A stretch of DNA of 64,000 bases from Devosiaceae bacterium (GTDB lineage Bacteria; Pseudomonadota; Alphaproteobacteria; Rhizobiales; Devosiaceae): contig JAKISW010000010.1 of the NCBI GenBank assembly GCA_021648375.1, positions 11,435 to 75,434 of the forward strand, given 5' to 3'. A program made the translations under genes and the position numbers. A model generated the notes under the pieces. That model saw only the letters and a program-made list of their open reading frames with translations. It ran no database searches and was not told the origin of the DNA. Positions within the stretch are counted from its first letter, which is position 1; every line of letters starts with the position of its first letter. Positions 25,439-34,285 of this stretch are shown here, piece after piece.

Positions 25439-25778
25439 TATTTCGCCTGATGTTTTTTATGCTTTTATCACTGACGCCAAAAAATCCCTATTCGAATAAA
25501 GTGAGGCTTATAGAATTTGTGAATAGAGCGGTGAAAGGATAACAATCTTCGATTGAAGTGCGAAGCGGGTTTTGGGTTTGATGGGGAAGAAGCTTGGTAC
25601 CTCCCCGGCCAGCGAGCCGGGGTCTGGTCACGCGAGATCATATGGTCACATGCAAGGTCTTGGTCATGCAAGGTCCCGGATCAAGTCCGGGACGGTACAG
25701 GCGTTAAATTGGAATTTCACTTAAGCTTTTTTTGAAACACTCACCGGGCGCGCCCCTCGAGTAGTGTGTTAATTGATT
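25439..25778. other. 340-bp intergenic region with palindromes and a 16-bp repeat
   Basis: Gap between ligC and the LysR gene, both on the minus strand. It contains CCCCGGC-N6-GCCGGGG (25603-25622) and GTCCCGG-N7-CCGGGAC (25673-25693). Between them are two 16-bp units of the catgcaaggtc type (about 25649-25680). The GTCCCGGATCAAGTCCGGGAC form is one I recognise as a common dispersed palindrome of alphaproteobacterial genomes. The ligC promoter should lie near 25440-25520. No gene is seen. Confidence 0.5.
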
Positions 25779-27035
25779 TTACGCCTCTACAGTCTTTCCC
25801 GCCTCGACCAATAATTGCACAAATCGCTCCTGCGTCGGGGTCGGCCGCCAATCGGCACGAAAAGTCATGCCGATGGGTCTGGAACTATCCGGAAGGTCAA
25901 TCGGCAAGGGAACAAACAGTTTCTGGCTGATTTCATGACGAGCCTGATGCAAAGAAATTATAGTGATAAACGGTCCAGAATCCATCAATCCCCGCAACAG
26001 GGCAAGAGAGCTGGATACAACCCTGACCGGAGTTTGGCTCATGTCACCAATTCCCAAAGATTCAAAAAGATAAGTGCCGGACGGGGTAGGTTTTGGCGGC
26101 GCAACCCATGGATATTCTAATGTGTGCTCAAGGGTTAGGCTTTTTTGGCCAATCAGCGGGTGATTTTTGCCGACAATTATCGCCAGCGGATCATCAAACA
26201 AAGGTTTTTGAACAATGTCATCAACCGGCGCAGGTGTGCGAAGCGCTCCAACCATTAGGTCAAGATCACCCTGACGCAAACGATGAAGCAGCTCCTCATA
26301 AGGGCCATCAACAACACGAACCTGAACTCCATCTCTCTCATCAATCATGCTGGCGATGGCAAAAGGCAATACATGGGTGCGCGCCAGGGGCAATGAGCCG
26401 ACAACTATGTGTGTAGAATCCCGTCCCAGATAGGCCCCCACCTGATCAAGCCCCTGTTTTAGCTCAGCAAATGCGAGCTTGGATCGGCGCGTCAGTTCAC
26501 GCGCTGCCAGAGTTAAAGATACGCCTTGAGGGGCAGTGTTAAATAATTTAACGCCGCATAACTGCTCCAGATTTCTGGCGGCACGGTGCAAAGAGGGCTG
26601 GGAAATACCAATCTGGCGGGCGGCCATGGAAAAATTACTGGCGTCAGCGGTGGCGATCAAAGCCCGCAATTGCACCGATGTCAGCAATCGGTCAAAATGG
26701 GCAAAGCCAGAACCCTGCTGACGCTGGCCAAGCCGAGCAGTTTCGCGGGCTCCGATTTTTAGATGCTCCAATGCCCGGTCCACCCGATCAAGAAATGCCG
26801 CCCCTATTTCAGATACAAACATGCCATCGCTTCGCCTCTCAAACAAAACCACCCCAAGGGTTTTTGAAAGATTGCCAATGGCTTGCGTTACCGCCGGTTG
26901 AGAAAGGTGCGCATTTTTAGCAGCAAGGCTGACGCTTTTGCAGCGTGCGACCTCACGAAACGCCCTGAGATGGCGAATGTTAAGATTTTCGCTGGTGTTC
27001 AGGTTTGCACTTGTATTTAGATTTTCATTTGGCAT
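25779..27035 (-). CDS. LysR-type regulator with duplicated HTH domain
   Basis: At 418 aa this exceeds the usual 300 aa of the family. Two complete LysR winged HTH domains occur in series. The first is about residues 20-80 (SLAAKNAHLSQPAVTQAIGN) and the second about 119-180 (SMAARQIGISQPSLHRAARN). The effector-binding domain follows (about 205-410). The N-terminus carries an NLNTS repeat from an 18-bp tandem repeat. Divergent from galB across a 247-bp gap with dyads, it is the likely regulator of the protocatechuate 4,5-cleavage genes, by position. Confidence 0.9.
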   Translation of the reverse strand: MPNENLNTSANLNTSENLNIRHLRAFREVARCKSVSLAAKNAHLSQPAVTQAIGNLSKTLGVVLFERRSDGMFVSEIGAAFLDRVDRALEHLKIGARETARLGQRQQGSGFAHFDRLLTSVQLRALIATADASNFSMAARQIGISQPSLHRAARNLEQLCGVKLFNTAPQGVSLTLAARELTRRSKLAFAELKQGLDQVGAYLGRDSTHIVVGSLPLARTHVLPFAIASMIDERDGVQVRVVDGPYEELLHRLRQGDLDLMVGALRTPAPVDDIVQKPLFDDPLAIIVGKNHPLIGQKSLTLEHTLEYPWVAPPKPTPSGTYLFESLGIGDMSQTPVRVVSSSLALLRGLMDSGPFITIISLHQARHEISQKLFVPLPIDLPDSSRPIGMTFRADWRPTPTQERFVQLLVEAGKTVEA

Positions 27036-27282
27036 CGCTTAAACCTTGGCATCTCTTTAACCCTGACATGGATCAATTCCTGTTATGGGTTAACTCCAGT
27101 CATGGGGTAATTCTTGGGCTATAGCCAATACTAATATTAGACTATGCAATTGAAATTGGAAACAGGCTTGTTCCTGTGTTTTATTTTGCCCGGTTGTTGG
27201 TTTTAGACAAATTGAGGAAAAATTCAAAAAAAACCTAAGCCAGCATTAGTTTTTTAGCATCGACCGGGAGCCGATTTTTAAG
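27036..27282. promoter_or_regulatory. Divergent lysR/galB control region with two dyads
   Basis: Contains GGCTATAGCC (27117-27126, inside the near-palindrome TTGGGCTATAGCCAA) and CTAATATTAG (27131-27140), 4 bp apart. The outer ATAG...CTAT elements also form a looser dyad around CTAATATTAG. Paired dyads between a LysR gene and its divergent target are where such regulators bind. Confidence 0.5.
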
Positions 27283-28020
27283 ATGAGTGAGAAAAAAACA
27301 GCACTGGTGGTCAGCGCCCACGCGGCAGATTTTGTCTGGCGAGCAGGCGGCGCAATCGCTTTGCATCAGGCAAAAGGTTATGAGGTTACGGTTGTATGCC
27401 TTTCTTATGGGGAGCGTGGAGAATCGGCGAAATTGTGGAAAAAGGGTGGCTATTCCCTTGAACAGGTAAAAAAAGCACGCCGGGTGGAAGCGGAAAACGC
27501 TGCCAAAGCGCTGGACGTGCACGATATAAAGTTTTTTGATCTGGGCGACTATCCGTTGGAAATGGACCGGGAGGCCAAATTTCGTCTGGTTGACCTGATC
27601 CGAAAGGTACAGCCAAATTTTATGATGAGCCATTCCCAATATGACCCCTATAATACCGATCATTCCTATGCCACTGCGGTGACCATGGAGTGCAGGATGA
27701 TTGCGCAGGCATGGGGGCATAATCCAGGCGAAAAAGTTTTAGGCGCTCCACAGCTTTATTTGTTCGAGCCTCACCAAACAGAACAAATGGGCTGGAAACC
27801 GGATGTGTTTTTGGACATTACCGAGGTATGGGAAAAGAAGCGCGCTGCTATCGAATGTATGCAGGGCCAGGAGCATTTGTGGAACTTTTATACCAATGTG
27901 GCGCAAAATCGTGGCAATCATTTTCGGCGCAATTCCGGGGGCATGTCCGGCGGTCGCCCTGCACAATATGGCGAAGGATTTCAATCCATCTATCCGCGCA
28001 CAGTGGATGAGTTGACATGA
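27283..28020 (+). CDS. galB: 4-oxalomesaconate hydratase GalB (PIG-L family)
   Basis: Hydrates 4-oxalomesaconate to 4-carboxy-4-hydroxy-2-oxoadipate. The zinc-binding loop SAHAADFVWRAGG (His13, Asp16) and distal SHSQYDPYNTDHSYA (His127) are those of the PIG-L-type hydratase GalB of Pseudomonas, not the amidohydrolase LigJ of Sphingobium. Length 245 aa, with a GGGAG ribosome site. First gene of the galB-galC-galD-ligI-ligA-ligB operon; its stop overlaps the next start (ATGA). Confidence 0.92.
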   Translation: MSEKKTALVVSAHAADFVWRAGGAIALHQAKGYEVTVVCLSYGERGESAKLWKKGGYSLEQVKKARRVEAENAAKALDVHDIKFFDLGDYPLEMDREAKFRLVDLIRKVQPNFMMSHSQYDPYNTDHSYATAVTMECRMIAQAWGHNPGEKVLGAPQLYLFEPHQTEQMGWKPDVFLDITEVWEKKRAAIECMQGQEHLWNFYTNVAQNRGNHFRRNSGGMSGGRPAQYGEGFQSIYPRTVDELT

Positions 28021-28688
28021 ATATAGTGGTGCAAAATATCGAAAGGGCCGAGGCTAAAGTAGTTGAAGAACTGGGCAAATGCGGCGTTGCAACCGTGCAT
28101 GAGGCGCAGGGAAGAACCGGACTTTTGGCGGCGAATATGCGCCCGATCTATTCCGGCGCTCGGGTTGGAGCATCGGCGATAACCATTTCGGCTCCTCCGT
28201 GTGATAACTGGATGCTGCATGTGGCCATCGAGCAATTGCGCGATGGGGATATTTTAGTACTTGCGCCAACCTCACCCTCCAACGCCGGATATTTTGGCGA
28301 TCTGCTGGCAACTTCTGCGCAGAAACACGGTGGGCGCGGGTTGATTATTGATGGCGGAGTTCGCGATATTGCTGATCTCACCAAGATGAAATTTCCTGTC
28401 TGGTCCAGTTCAATTTTTGCACAAGGGACAGTTAAAGAAACTCTTGGCAGCGTCAATGTGCCAATCGTTTGCGCCGGGTGCGCCATAAATCCGGGCGATG
28501 TAATTGTTGCTGATGATGATGGGGTTTGTGTCGTCAAGCGAGAAGAGGCTGAACAGGTATTGGAAAAAGCCCGCGCCCGCATGGCCATGGAAGAAGAAAA
28601 ACGTCAGCGATTTTTAAAAGGCGAACTTGGGCTTGATATGTATGAAATGCGCGCCCGTCTGGCACAAAAAGGCCTGAAATATGTCTAG
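28017..28688 (+). CDS. ligK: 4-carboxy-4-hydroxy-2-oxoadipate aldolase LigK/GalC
   Basis: Class II aldolase of the RraA-like fold that splits CHA into pyruvate and oxaloacetate and can decarboxylate oxaloacetate. GGVRDIADL supplies the substrate Arg and metal Asp, and the GDLLATSAQKHGGRGLIIDG segment is characteristic of HMG/CHA aldolases. Length 223 aa. Translationally coupled to galB and overlapping the next gene by 8 bp. Confidence 0.93.
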   Translation: MNIVVQNIERAEAKVVEELGKCGVATVHEAQGRTGLLAANMRPIYSGARVGASAITISAPPCDNWMLHVAIEQLRDGDILVLAPTSPSNAGYFGDLLATSAQKHGGRGLIIDGGVRDIADLTKMKFPVWSSSIFAQGTVKETLGSVNVPIVCAGCAINPGDVIVADDDGVCVVKREEAEQVLEKARARMAMEEEKRQRFLKGELGLDMYEMRARLAQKGLKYV

Positions 28689-29832
28689 TCAGGCACCAAT
28701 ATCCGCCCTTAAAACCAGCGACCAAACCAGCGCTCCTTGCATGTGGATGCGGGGGGGGACTTCAAAGGGCGGATTTTTCTTAAAATCTGATCTGCCTGAC
28801 GATGAAAATGCCCGAAACCGATTTTTACTCTCAATCATGGGTTCGCCCGATCCGCGCCAGATTGATGGTATGGGTGGTGGTGATCCCTTAACATCAAAAA
28901 TTGCCATTATCAGCAAATCCGAGCGGGATGATGCGGATGTGCAATATCTGTTTTTGCAGGTGATGGTCGACAAATCCATTGTCACCGACGCGCAAAATTG
29001 CGGCAATCTTCTTGCTGGCGCTGGCCCTTTTGCCATCGAGCGCTCTCTTATCAATGCCAAGGACGGGGAGACAAAGGTAAGAATATTTATGGAAAACACC
29101 GGCAAAATTGCCACCGCGACGGTTAAAACCCCAAACGGCAAAGTTAGCTATGGGGGCGATGCCACCATCGATGGAGTGCCGGGAAATGCAAGCCCGGTAT
29201 TGTTGGAGTTTGCCGATATTGCCGGCTCAACCTGTGGTGCTCTTTTACCCTCGGGCAATGTGCTGGATGAAGTTGAAGGTATAAACGTCACCCTGATAGA
29301 TAATGGCATGCCAACAATCGTTTTGCAGGCCAAAGATATGGGAATAAGCGGCACCGAAAGCCGAGATGAATTGGAGGCCAACGGAGTTTTGCGCGAGAGA
29401 TTAGAAAAAATCCGCTTATCCGCCGCCCAACTAATGAACCTTGGTGACGTCACAGATAAAACCATTCCAAAACTGACCATGGTAAGCGCACCAAACAATG
29501 GTGGCACGATAAACACCCGCACATTCATCCCCCACCGCTGCCACGCCTCCATTGGAGTTTTGGGGGCCGTTAGCGTTGCTACCGCCTGTTTGTTGCCCGG
29601 TTCCAGCGTTGGCAAATTGGCTAAGAACCCGCGGGGGCTGAAAAAAATCATGCAAATTGAACATCCAATAGGCAAAAGTGTCGTGGTTGTTGAATTTGAT
29701 GCCAGCGGCGAGGTTTTAGGCACCGGAATCTTGCGAACCTCCAGAAAACTTTTTGACGGAGAGGTTTTTGCTAGGGAAGATATTGAAGCATTGACCAGGC
29801 AAAATACAATGAAAGTGGGCGCTCATGGATAA
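28681..29832 (+). CDS. galD: 4-oxalomesaconate tautomerase GalD/LigU
   Basis: PrpF-family isomerase that converts the keto/enol forms of 4-oxalomesaconate so that hydration can proceed. The start region CMWMRGGTSKGGFFLKSDLP is the family signature, and QNCGNLLAGAGPFAIE and GTINTRTFIPHRCHASIGVL hold the conserved catalytic pocket. Length 383 aa. Overlaps both neighbours by 8 bp, so it is clearly operonic. Confidence 0.92.
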   Translation: MSSQAPISALKTSDQTSAPCMWMRGGTSKGGFFLKSDLPDDENARNRFLLSIMGSPDPRQIDGMGGGDPLTSKIAIISKSERDDADVQYLFLQVMVDKSIVTDAQNCGNLLAGAGPFAIERSLINAKDGETKVRIFMENTGKIATATVKTPNGKVSYGGDATIDGVPGNASPVLLEFADIAGSTCGALLPSGNVLDEVEGINVTLIDNGMPTIVLQAKDMGISGTESRDELEANGVLRERLEKIRLSAAQLMNLGDVTDKTIPKLTMVSAPNNGGTINTRTFIPHRCHASIGVLGAVSVATACLLPGSSVGKLAKNPRGLKKIMQIEHPIGKSVVVVEFDASGEVLGTGILRTSRKLFDGEVFAREDIEALTRQNTMKVGAHG

Positions 29833-30697
29833 GGATTTCCTTCCCTTTCACCCCAATCCAACCAAGCCTTCTTATGTCCCCCCTAAAGGAGCAGTGGATG
29901 CCCATTGCCATGTGTTTGGTCCAGCGGCAAAATTTCCCTATGCCCCCCAGCGAAAATATACCCCCGGTGATGCATCAGCAGAAAAACTGTTTGAATTGCG
30001 GGACTTTCTTGGATTTTCGCGCAATGTAATCGTGCAGGCCTCGTGCCATGGAACCAATAATGATGCCCTTGTTGATGCCCTTGAAAAAGCAAAAGATCTG
30101 GCTCGTGGCGTTGCGGTTGTGGACAGGGATATTTCAATTGAGCAGTTAAAAAACCTGCACAGGGCCGGGGTAAGGGCCGTTCGGTTTAATTTCGTCAAGC
30201 GGCTGGTGGACATTGCCCCGCCTGAGACCTATCTGAGCATCGCAAAAAAAATCGCTGAGTTGGGCTGGCATATTGTTATCTATCTGGAAGCTCCCGATTT
30301 AGAAGAATTGATCCCGTTCATCAAACAGCTTCCCACCATTGTAGTTATTGATCATATGGGCCGCCCTGACGTGAGCAAGGGCGTTGCATCGCCTGGCTTT
30401 ATGCGCTTTGTGGATTTTTTGGACAACACTCCAAACATCTGGACCAAGGTCTCTTGCCCGGAGAGGCTGAGCATCACCGGGCCGACATATGAAGATGTAG
30501 TGCCATTTTCAAAGCTCTTAGTAGAGAATTTTACCGATCGCACCCTTTGGGGAACCGACTGGCCGCACCCCAACATGAAATCTCACATGCCCGACGATGG
30601 GCATTTAGTGGATATGATCCCCAAAATTGCCCCGGAACAAAAGCAACGCCAGGCGCTGCTCATCGACAACCCGCAACGCCTCTATTTTGATATTTAA
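29825..30697 (+). CDS. ligI: 2-pyrone-4,6-dicarboxylate hydrolase LigI
   Basis: Amidohydrolase-superfamily lactonase that opens 2-pyrone-4,6-dicarboxylate to 4-oxalomesaconate. AVDAHCHVFGPAAKFPY near the N-terminus and LWGTDWPHPNMK with the catalytic aspartate near the C-terminus match LigI. Length 290 aa. It links LigC's product to GalD/GalB, so the pathway is continuous within the cluster. Confidence 0.94.
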   Translation: MDKDFLPFHPNPTKPSYVPPKGAVDAHCHVFGPAAKFPYAPQRKYTPGDASAEKLFELRDFLGFSRNVIVQASCHGTNNDALVDALEKAKDLARGVAVVDRDISIEQLKNLHRAGVRAVRFNFVKRLVDIAPPETYLSIAKKIAELGWHIVIYLEAPDLEELIPFIKQLPTIVVIDHMGRPDVSKGVASPGFMRFVDFLDNTPNIWTKVSCPERLSITGPTYEDVVPFSKLLVENFTDRTLWGTDWPHPNMKSHMPDDGHLVDMIPKIAPEQKQRQALLIDNPQRLYFDI

Positions 30698-30719
30698 GAG
30701 AATTTTTCAGGAGAAGATC

Positions 30720-31085
30720 ATGGAAGACAATCAAAACAGGCTGGATCACCATGCCGACATCGAAGGAACCACATTATTCGACGGCAAAATGGCCATGAAA
30801 GGCTATGCCTTAAACAAAATGTGCTTCTCGTTTAATGGGGGGGCAGCGCGTGAAGAATATCGGGCCGACCCGGAAGCCTATTTCAACAAATTCAATCTCA
30901 ATGACGAGCAAAAAGCAGCCTGCCGCAACAAAAACGTGCTCGAGATGATTGCGGCGGGTGGCAACGTCTATTATCTGGCCAAATTCGCCGGGATTTATGG
31001 GTTGAACATGCAGGATATCGGTGCCCAGCAAACCGGACTGACTCTGGAAGAATTCAGAGCAAAATTACAAAGGGCGGGGGAATAA
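30720..31085 (+). CDS. ligA: Protocatechuate 4,5-dioxygenase alpha subunit LigA
   Basis: Small subunit of the extradiol dioxygenase that caps the active site of LigB. The start is fixed by an AGGAGA ribosome site before the ATG at 30720 (121 aa); a longer in-frame reading from 30627 overlaps ligI and is unlikely. It contains KMCFSFN and the helical segment with YFNKFNLNDEQKAA typical of LigA. It is 3 bp from ligB. Confidence 0.93.
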   Translation: MEDNQNRLDHHADIEGTTLFDGKMAMKGYALNKMCFSFNGGAAREEYRADPEAYFNKFNLNDEQKAACRNKNVLEMIAAGGNVYYLAKFAGIYGLNMQDIGAQQTGLTLEEFRAKLQRAGE

Positions 31086-31088
31086 ATC

Positions 31089-31931
31089 ATGGCTAAAATC
31101 ATTGGTGGACTTACCACATCTCATATTCCGGCAATCGGCAATGCCATCGCCAGAAACAAACAGGATGACCCCTATTGGAAAGGTTTTTTTGCCGGATATC
31201 CACCGGTGCAGAAATGGCTGGACAAACATAAGCCTGATGTTGCGGTGGTAATTTATAATGATCACGGGTTGAATTTTTTCCTCGATAAAATGCCAACCTT
31301 TGCCATTGGCGCCGCCCACGAATATCACAATGCCGACGAGGGTTGGGGATTGCCCACCATGGCACCCTATACCGGAGATGCCGCGTTAAGCTGGCACATT
31401 ATTGAGCGCATGGTGGAAGATGAATTTGACATCACCTCATGTCAGGAAATTCTGGTCGATCACGGATTTACCGTACCCATGCAATTGTTCTGGCCCGATC
31501 GCGGACCACATATGCCCCGTGTTATTCCCGTTAGCGCCAACACGGTGCAGCACCCTATTCCAACCATCAAGCGCTGCCTTGATTTTGGCAAATCTCTCGG
31601 GCGGGCAATCGAAAGCTGGCCAGAAGATATCAAAGTTGTGGTGCTTGGCACGGGCGGATTATCGCACCAGCTTGATGGGGAAAGAGCCGGGCATATCAAC
31701 AAGAAATTTGATCTGATGTGCATGGATAAAATCGTAACCGACCCGGAAGCGCTGACAAAAATTTCCCGCCATGAATTAATTCGCGAGGCCGGATCGCAAG
31801 GCTCTGAATTCATTATGTGGATGATGATGCGCGGAGCGCTGTCGGCAAAGGTCAAAAAAATTCACCAGAATTATTCAATCCCGATTTCAAACACCGGAGC
31901 CGGGACGATGATATTGGAAAACGTCGACTGA
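31089..31931 (+). CDS. ligB: Protocatechuate 4,5-dioxygenase beta subunit LigB
   Basis: Catalytic subunit that cleaves protocatechuate between C4 and C5 to give CHMS. Non-haem iron ligands are predicted as His12 (TTSHIPAIG), His59 (YNDHGLNFF) and Glu240 (GSEFIMW). The catalytic base is His193 (GGLSHQLDG), each within two residues of Sphingobium LigB numbering. Length 280 aa. Last gene of the galB-to-ligB operon. Confidence 0.95.
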   Translation: MAKIIGGLTTSHIPAIGNAIARNKQDDPYWKGFFAGYPPVQKWLDKHKPDVAVVIYNDHGLNFFLDKMPTFAIGAAHEYHNADEGWGLPTMAPYTGDAALSWHIIERMVEDEFDITSCQEILVDHGFTVPMQLFWPDRGPHMPRVIPVSANTVQHPIPTIKRCLDFGKSLGRAIESWPEDIKVVVLGTGGLSHQLDGERAGHINKKFDLMCMDKIVTDPEALTKISRHELIREAGSQGSEFIMWMMMRGALSAKVKKIHQNYSIPISNTGAGTMILENVD

Positions 31932-32012
31932 TTTTTGGAAAATATAGGTCAAAACTCAAATGTTTAGGACGCAATTCGTCTGAGCTATTTGTCAGCAAAG
32001 GAATTTTAACAA

Positions 32013-33185
32013 ATGAAAACAAAAGTTGGAATAATAGGCGGGGGTCCTTCCGGCCTGCTACTATCCCAATTGCTGGATCTGCAGGGCATAGATAATGTGG
32101 TTCTGGAAAGACGCAGTCGTGAATATGTGTTGGGACGAATTCGCGCCGGGGTGCTTGAGCATGGATTTGCCAAACTGATGCGTGAGGCCAAATGTGGCGA
32201 GCGCATGGACAAAGAAGGTGAAATTCATGACGGAATTTATATTGCCTATGACGGTGACAAAAAACGGGTTGATCTCAATTCTTTAACCGGGGGAAATTCG
32301 GTTATTGTTTACGGCCAGACCGAATTAACGCGGGATCTTTATGATGCCCGTGAAAAAATGGGCGGCAAGGTAATTCACGGGGTGGAAAATGTTCAACTCC
32401 ATGACATAACCAGCGACAACCCCAGCCTGACTTTTGAAAAAGAGGGACAAAGTGAAAAAATCGAATGCGAATATATAATCGGTGCCGATGGCTTTCACGG
32501 TGTTTCGCGCAAATCAATTCCAAGGGATAAAATCAAAGAATATGAGCGGGTATATCCGTTTGGCTGGCTGGGGGTTCTCTCGCGCACCAAGCCGGTTTCA
32601 AAAGAGCTGATTTATGCGCGCCACGAAAGAGGTTTTGCTCTTTGCTCACTGCGTTCGCAGGTTTTAAGCCGTTATTATGTTCAAGTATCCCTTGAAGACA
32701 GCGTTGATGACTGGTCAGATGAACGATTTTGGAAAGAACTAAAAACGCGCCTGCCAGAGGATGTTGCCGCCGAGTTGATTACTGGGGATTCCATTGAAAA
32801 AAGCATTGCGCCTTTGCGCTCTTTTGTGGCGGAGCCTATGCGATATGGTAATATGTTTTTAGCTGGGGATGCCGCCCATATTGTTCCACCAACTGGTGCG
32901 CGCGGGCTGAACAGCGCAGCATCTGACATATATTATTTATATCATGCCATGGTTGATCATTATAAAAAAGGCGATGATACGGGGCTTGATAATTATTCAA
33001 AAAAAGCACTGGCAAGGGTGTGGAAGGGGCAGCGTTTCTCCTGGTGGATGACGATGTTATTGCACAGGTTTCCCCAGAGCAGTGGTTTTGACAATCGCCT
33101 GCAGGATACGGATCTTGACTATCTGTTTTCCTCCGAAGCCGCCCTCACCTCACTGGCGGAAAACTATGTGGGACTTCCTTTTTAG
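32013..33185 (+). CDS. pobA: 4-hydroxybenzoate 3-monooxygenase PobA
   Basis: FAD monooxygenase that makes protocatechuate from 4-hydroxybenzoate. It has the FAD turn IIGGGPSGL, the LGRIRAGVLEHG loop specific to PobA, the DG motif IGADGFHGVSR, and GDAAHIVPPTGARGLNSA. Length 390 aa. It lies 81 bp after ligB and feeds that enzyme; a strong terminator follows. It may be in the same transcript or have its own promoter. Confidence 0.95.
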   Translation: MKTKVGIIGGGPSGLLLSQLLDLQGIDNVVLERRSREYVLGRIRAGVLEHGFAKLMREAKCGERMDKEGEIHDGIYIAYDGDKKRVDLNSLTGGNSVIVYGQTELTRDLYDAREKMGGKVIHGVENVQLHDITSDNPSLTFEKEGQSEKIECEYIIGADGFHGVSRKSIPRDKIKEYERVYPFGWLGVLSRTKPVSKELIYARHERGFALCSLRSQVLSRYYVQVSLEDSVDDWSDERFWKELKTRLPEDVAAELITGDSIEKSIAPLRSFVAEPMRYGNMFLAGDAAHIVPPTGARGLNSAASDIYYLYHAMVDHYKKGDDTGLDNYSKKALARVWKGQRFSWWMTMLLHRFPQSSGFDNRLQDTDLDYLFSSEAALTSLAENYVGLPF

Positions 33186-33213
33186 GCTACAAATTTATCA
33201 AAAATCACCGAGT

Positions 33214-33254
33214 AAAAAAATGCCTCGCAAATCCATTTTGCGAGGCATTTCTGT
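33214..33254 (+). terminator. Bidirectional Rho-independent terminator
   Basis: A perfect 14-bp stem (33218-33231 pairing with 33237-33250, core TGCCTCGCAAA) with a 5-base loop. It has A-rich sequence on the left and T-rich on the right, so it can stop pobA on the plus strand and the convergent hydrolase gene on the minus strand. Confidence 0.9.
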
Positions 33255-33274
33255 AACTTAAGAGGCAGCAACTG

Positions 33275-33988
33275 TCAGATCGAAACCAGATGTTTTACCA
33301 GTTCTGCCGGACGTGACATAAAAGGAGAATGGTCGGTATCAATCGTGAAAACCTTCTCGCATGGATTGGCCTCATACATGGCTTTTTGTGATTTTGGAGT
33401 AATGGCCCAATCACGCAAACATTCCACATAATAGCGCGGGACCGAGCCCCATTTTTCATCCGTTAATTGTACCGGCGTCGCAAAAGGAGCCGAGGCCTGA
33501 GCTTCAAGTTTGCCCCTTGCCCACTCGATATCCTCGTCAGTGCATTCCCCATAAAGGGCAGCTTTTAAGGCATCCTCGTTAAAAGTCATCGAGGATTGAT
33601 CATCAGAGAATGTAAGGTTACGCAGAACCAGATTTTCCTGATCGGGCTGGGCCTGATCCATCAGACACTGGCCATTGGAGAGCAAAAAAGCGGCCATAAA
33701 AACCTGAGCCTTGAATTTTTCCGGCGCATATTCCACAGCTTGAGAATTGGAAAGTCCGGTCATTGAATGGCCAACCACAATCACCGGCTCCGATGCGGAG
33801 CTGGCAAAATCCACCGTGGCGCGGGCATATTTTTCCATGGTTACTTCATGCAGTGGGGTATTGTCTGAGCCATGCCCCGGCAGATCAGGAGCCATAACCG
33901 TGTGCCCCTGCGCTTCAAGCAATGGTTTTACCTTGTCCCAGCACCAACCAGCGTGCCATCCCCCATGTATTAATAAAAATGTCGACAT
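33275..33988 (-). CDS. Alpha/beta hydrolase, methylesterase/hydroxynitrile-lyase-like
   Basis: Alpha/beta hydrolase (237 aa) with HGGWHAGWCWDKV near the start, nucleophile elbow GHSMTG, and the late histidine in DTDHSPFMSRP. This wording is that of the plant methylesterase/hydroxynitrile lyase-like group; the elbow usually reads GHSMGG. It converges on pobA. Within an aromatic-acid cluster it might cleave esters of benzoates, but that is a guess from position only. Confidence 0.8.
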   Translation of the reverse strand: MSTFLLIHGGWHAGWCWDKVKPLLEAQGHTVMAPDLPGHGSDNTPLHEVTMEKYARATVDFASSASEPVIVVGHSMTGLSNSQAVEYAPEKFKAQVFMAAFLLSNGQCLMDQAQPDQENLVLRNLTFSDDQSSMTFNEDALKAALYGECTDEDIEWARGKLEAQASAPFATPVQLTDEKWGSVPRYYVECLRDWAITPKSQKAMYEANPCEKVFTIDTDHSPFMSRPAELVKHLVSI

Positions 33989-34285
33989 CTAATTTCTCCC
34001 TTATCCAAACTAAAACTAGTGTGATTATTCAGTTACCTATTCATTCCAATTACGATGATGAAGACTGACCGATTTTTTTACCCAACACAATAATTCTATA
34101 GCAATTACTTATAGCAGATACTGAACATTCAATTGGAAATTCCCATGCAATAATTCAATGCTGAAAACACTATAATTAAGGGTGGACGGCACTTGAAGTG
34201 CCTGTGCCCGGTCGGGCCTTGAAAATTTTCAGTTTAACGGCGGACCGACAGAAGAATACAAACTTGTTTTCGTGGGAGGAACAAA
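33989..34285. other. Divergent control region between hydrolase and LIV operon
   Basis: About 300 bp, AT-rich in its first half, separating the minus-strand hydrolase from the plus-strand ABC operon. A GGGAGGA ribosome site immediately precedes the binding-protein start. I see no clear palindrome or gene. Confidence 0.4.

Noticed and set aside
30627..30719. Upstream extension of ligA
   Set aside because: It overlaps the ligI coding end out of frame and lacks a ribosome site, while the ATG at 30720 has a good one and matches the expected LigA length.
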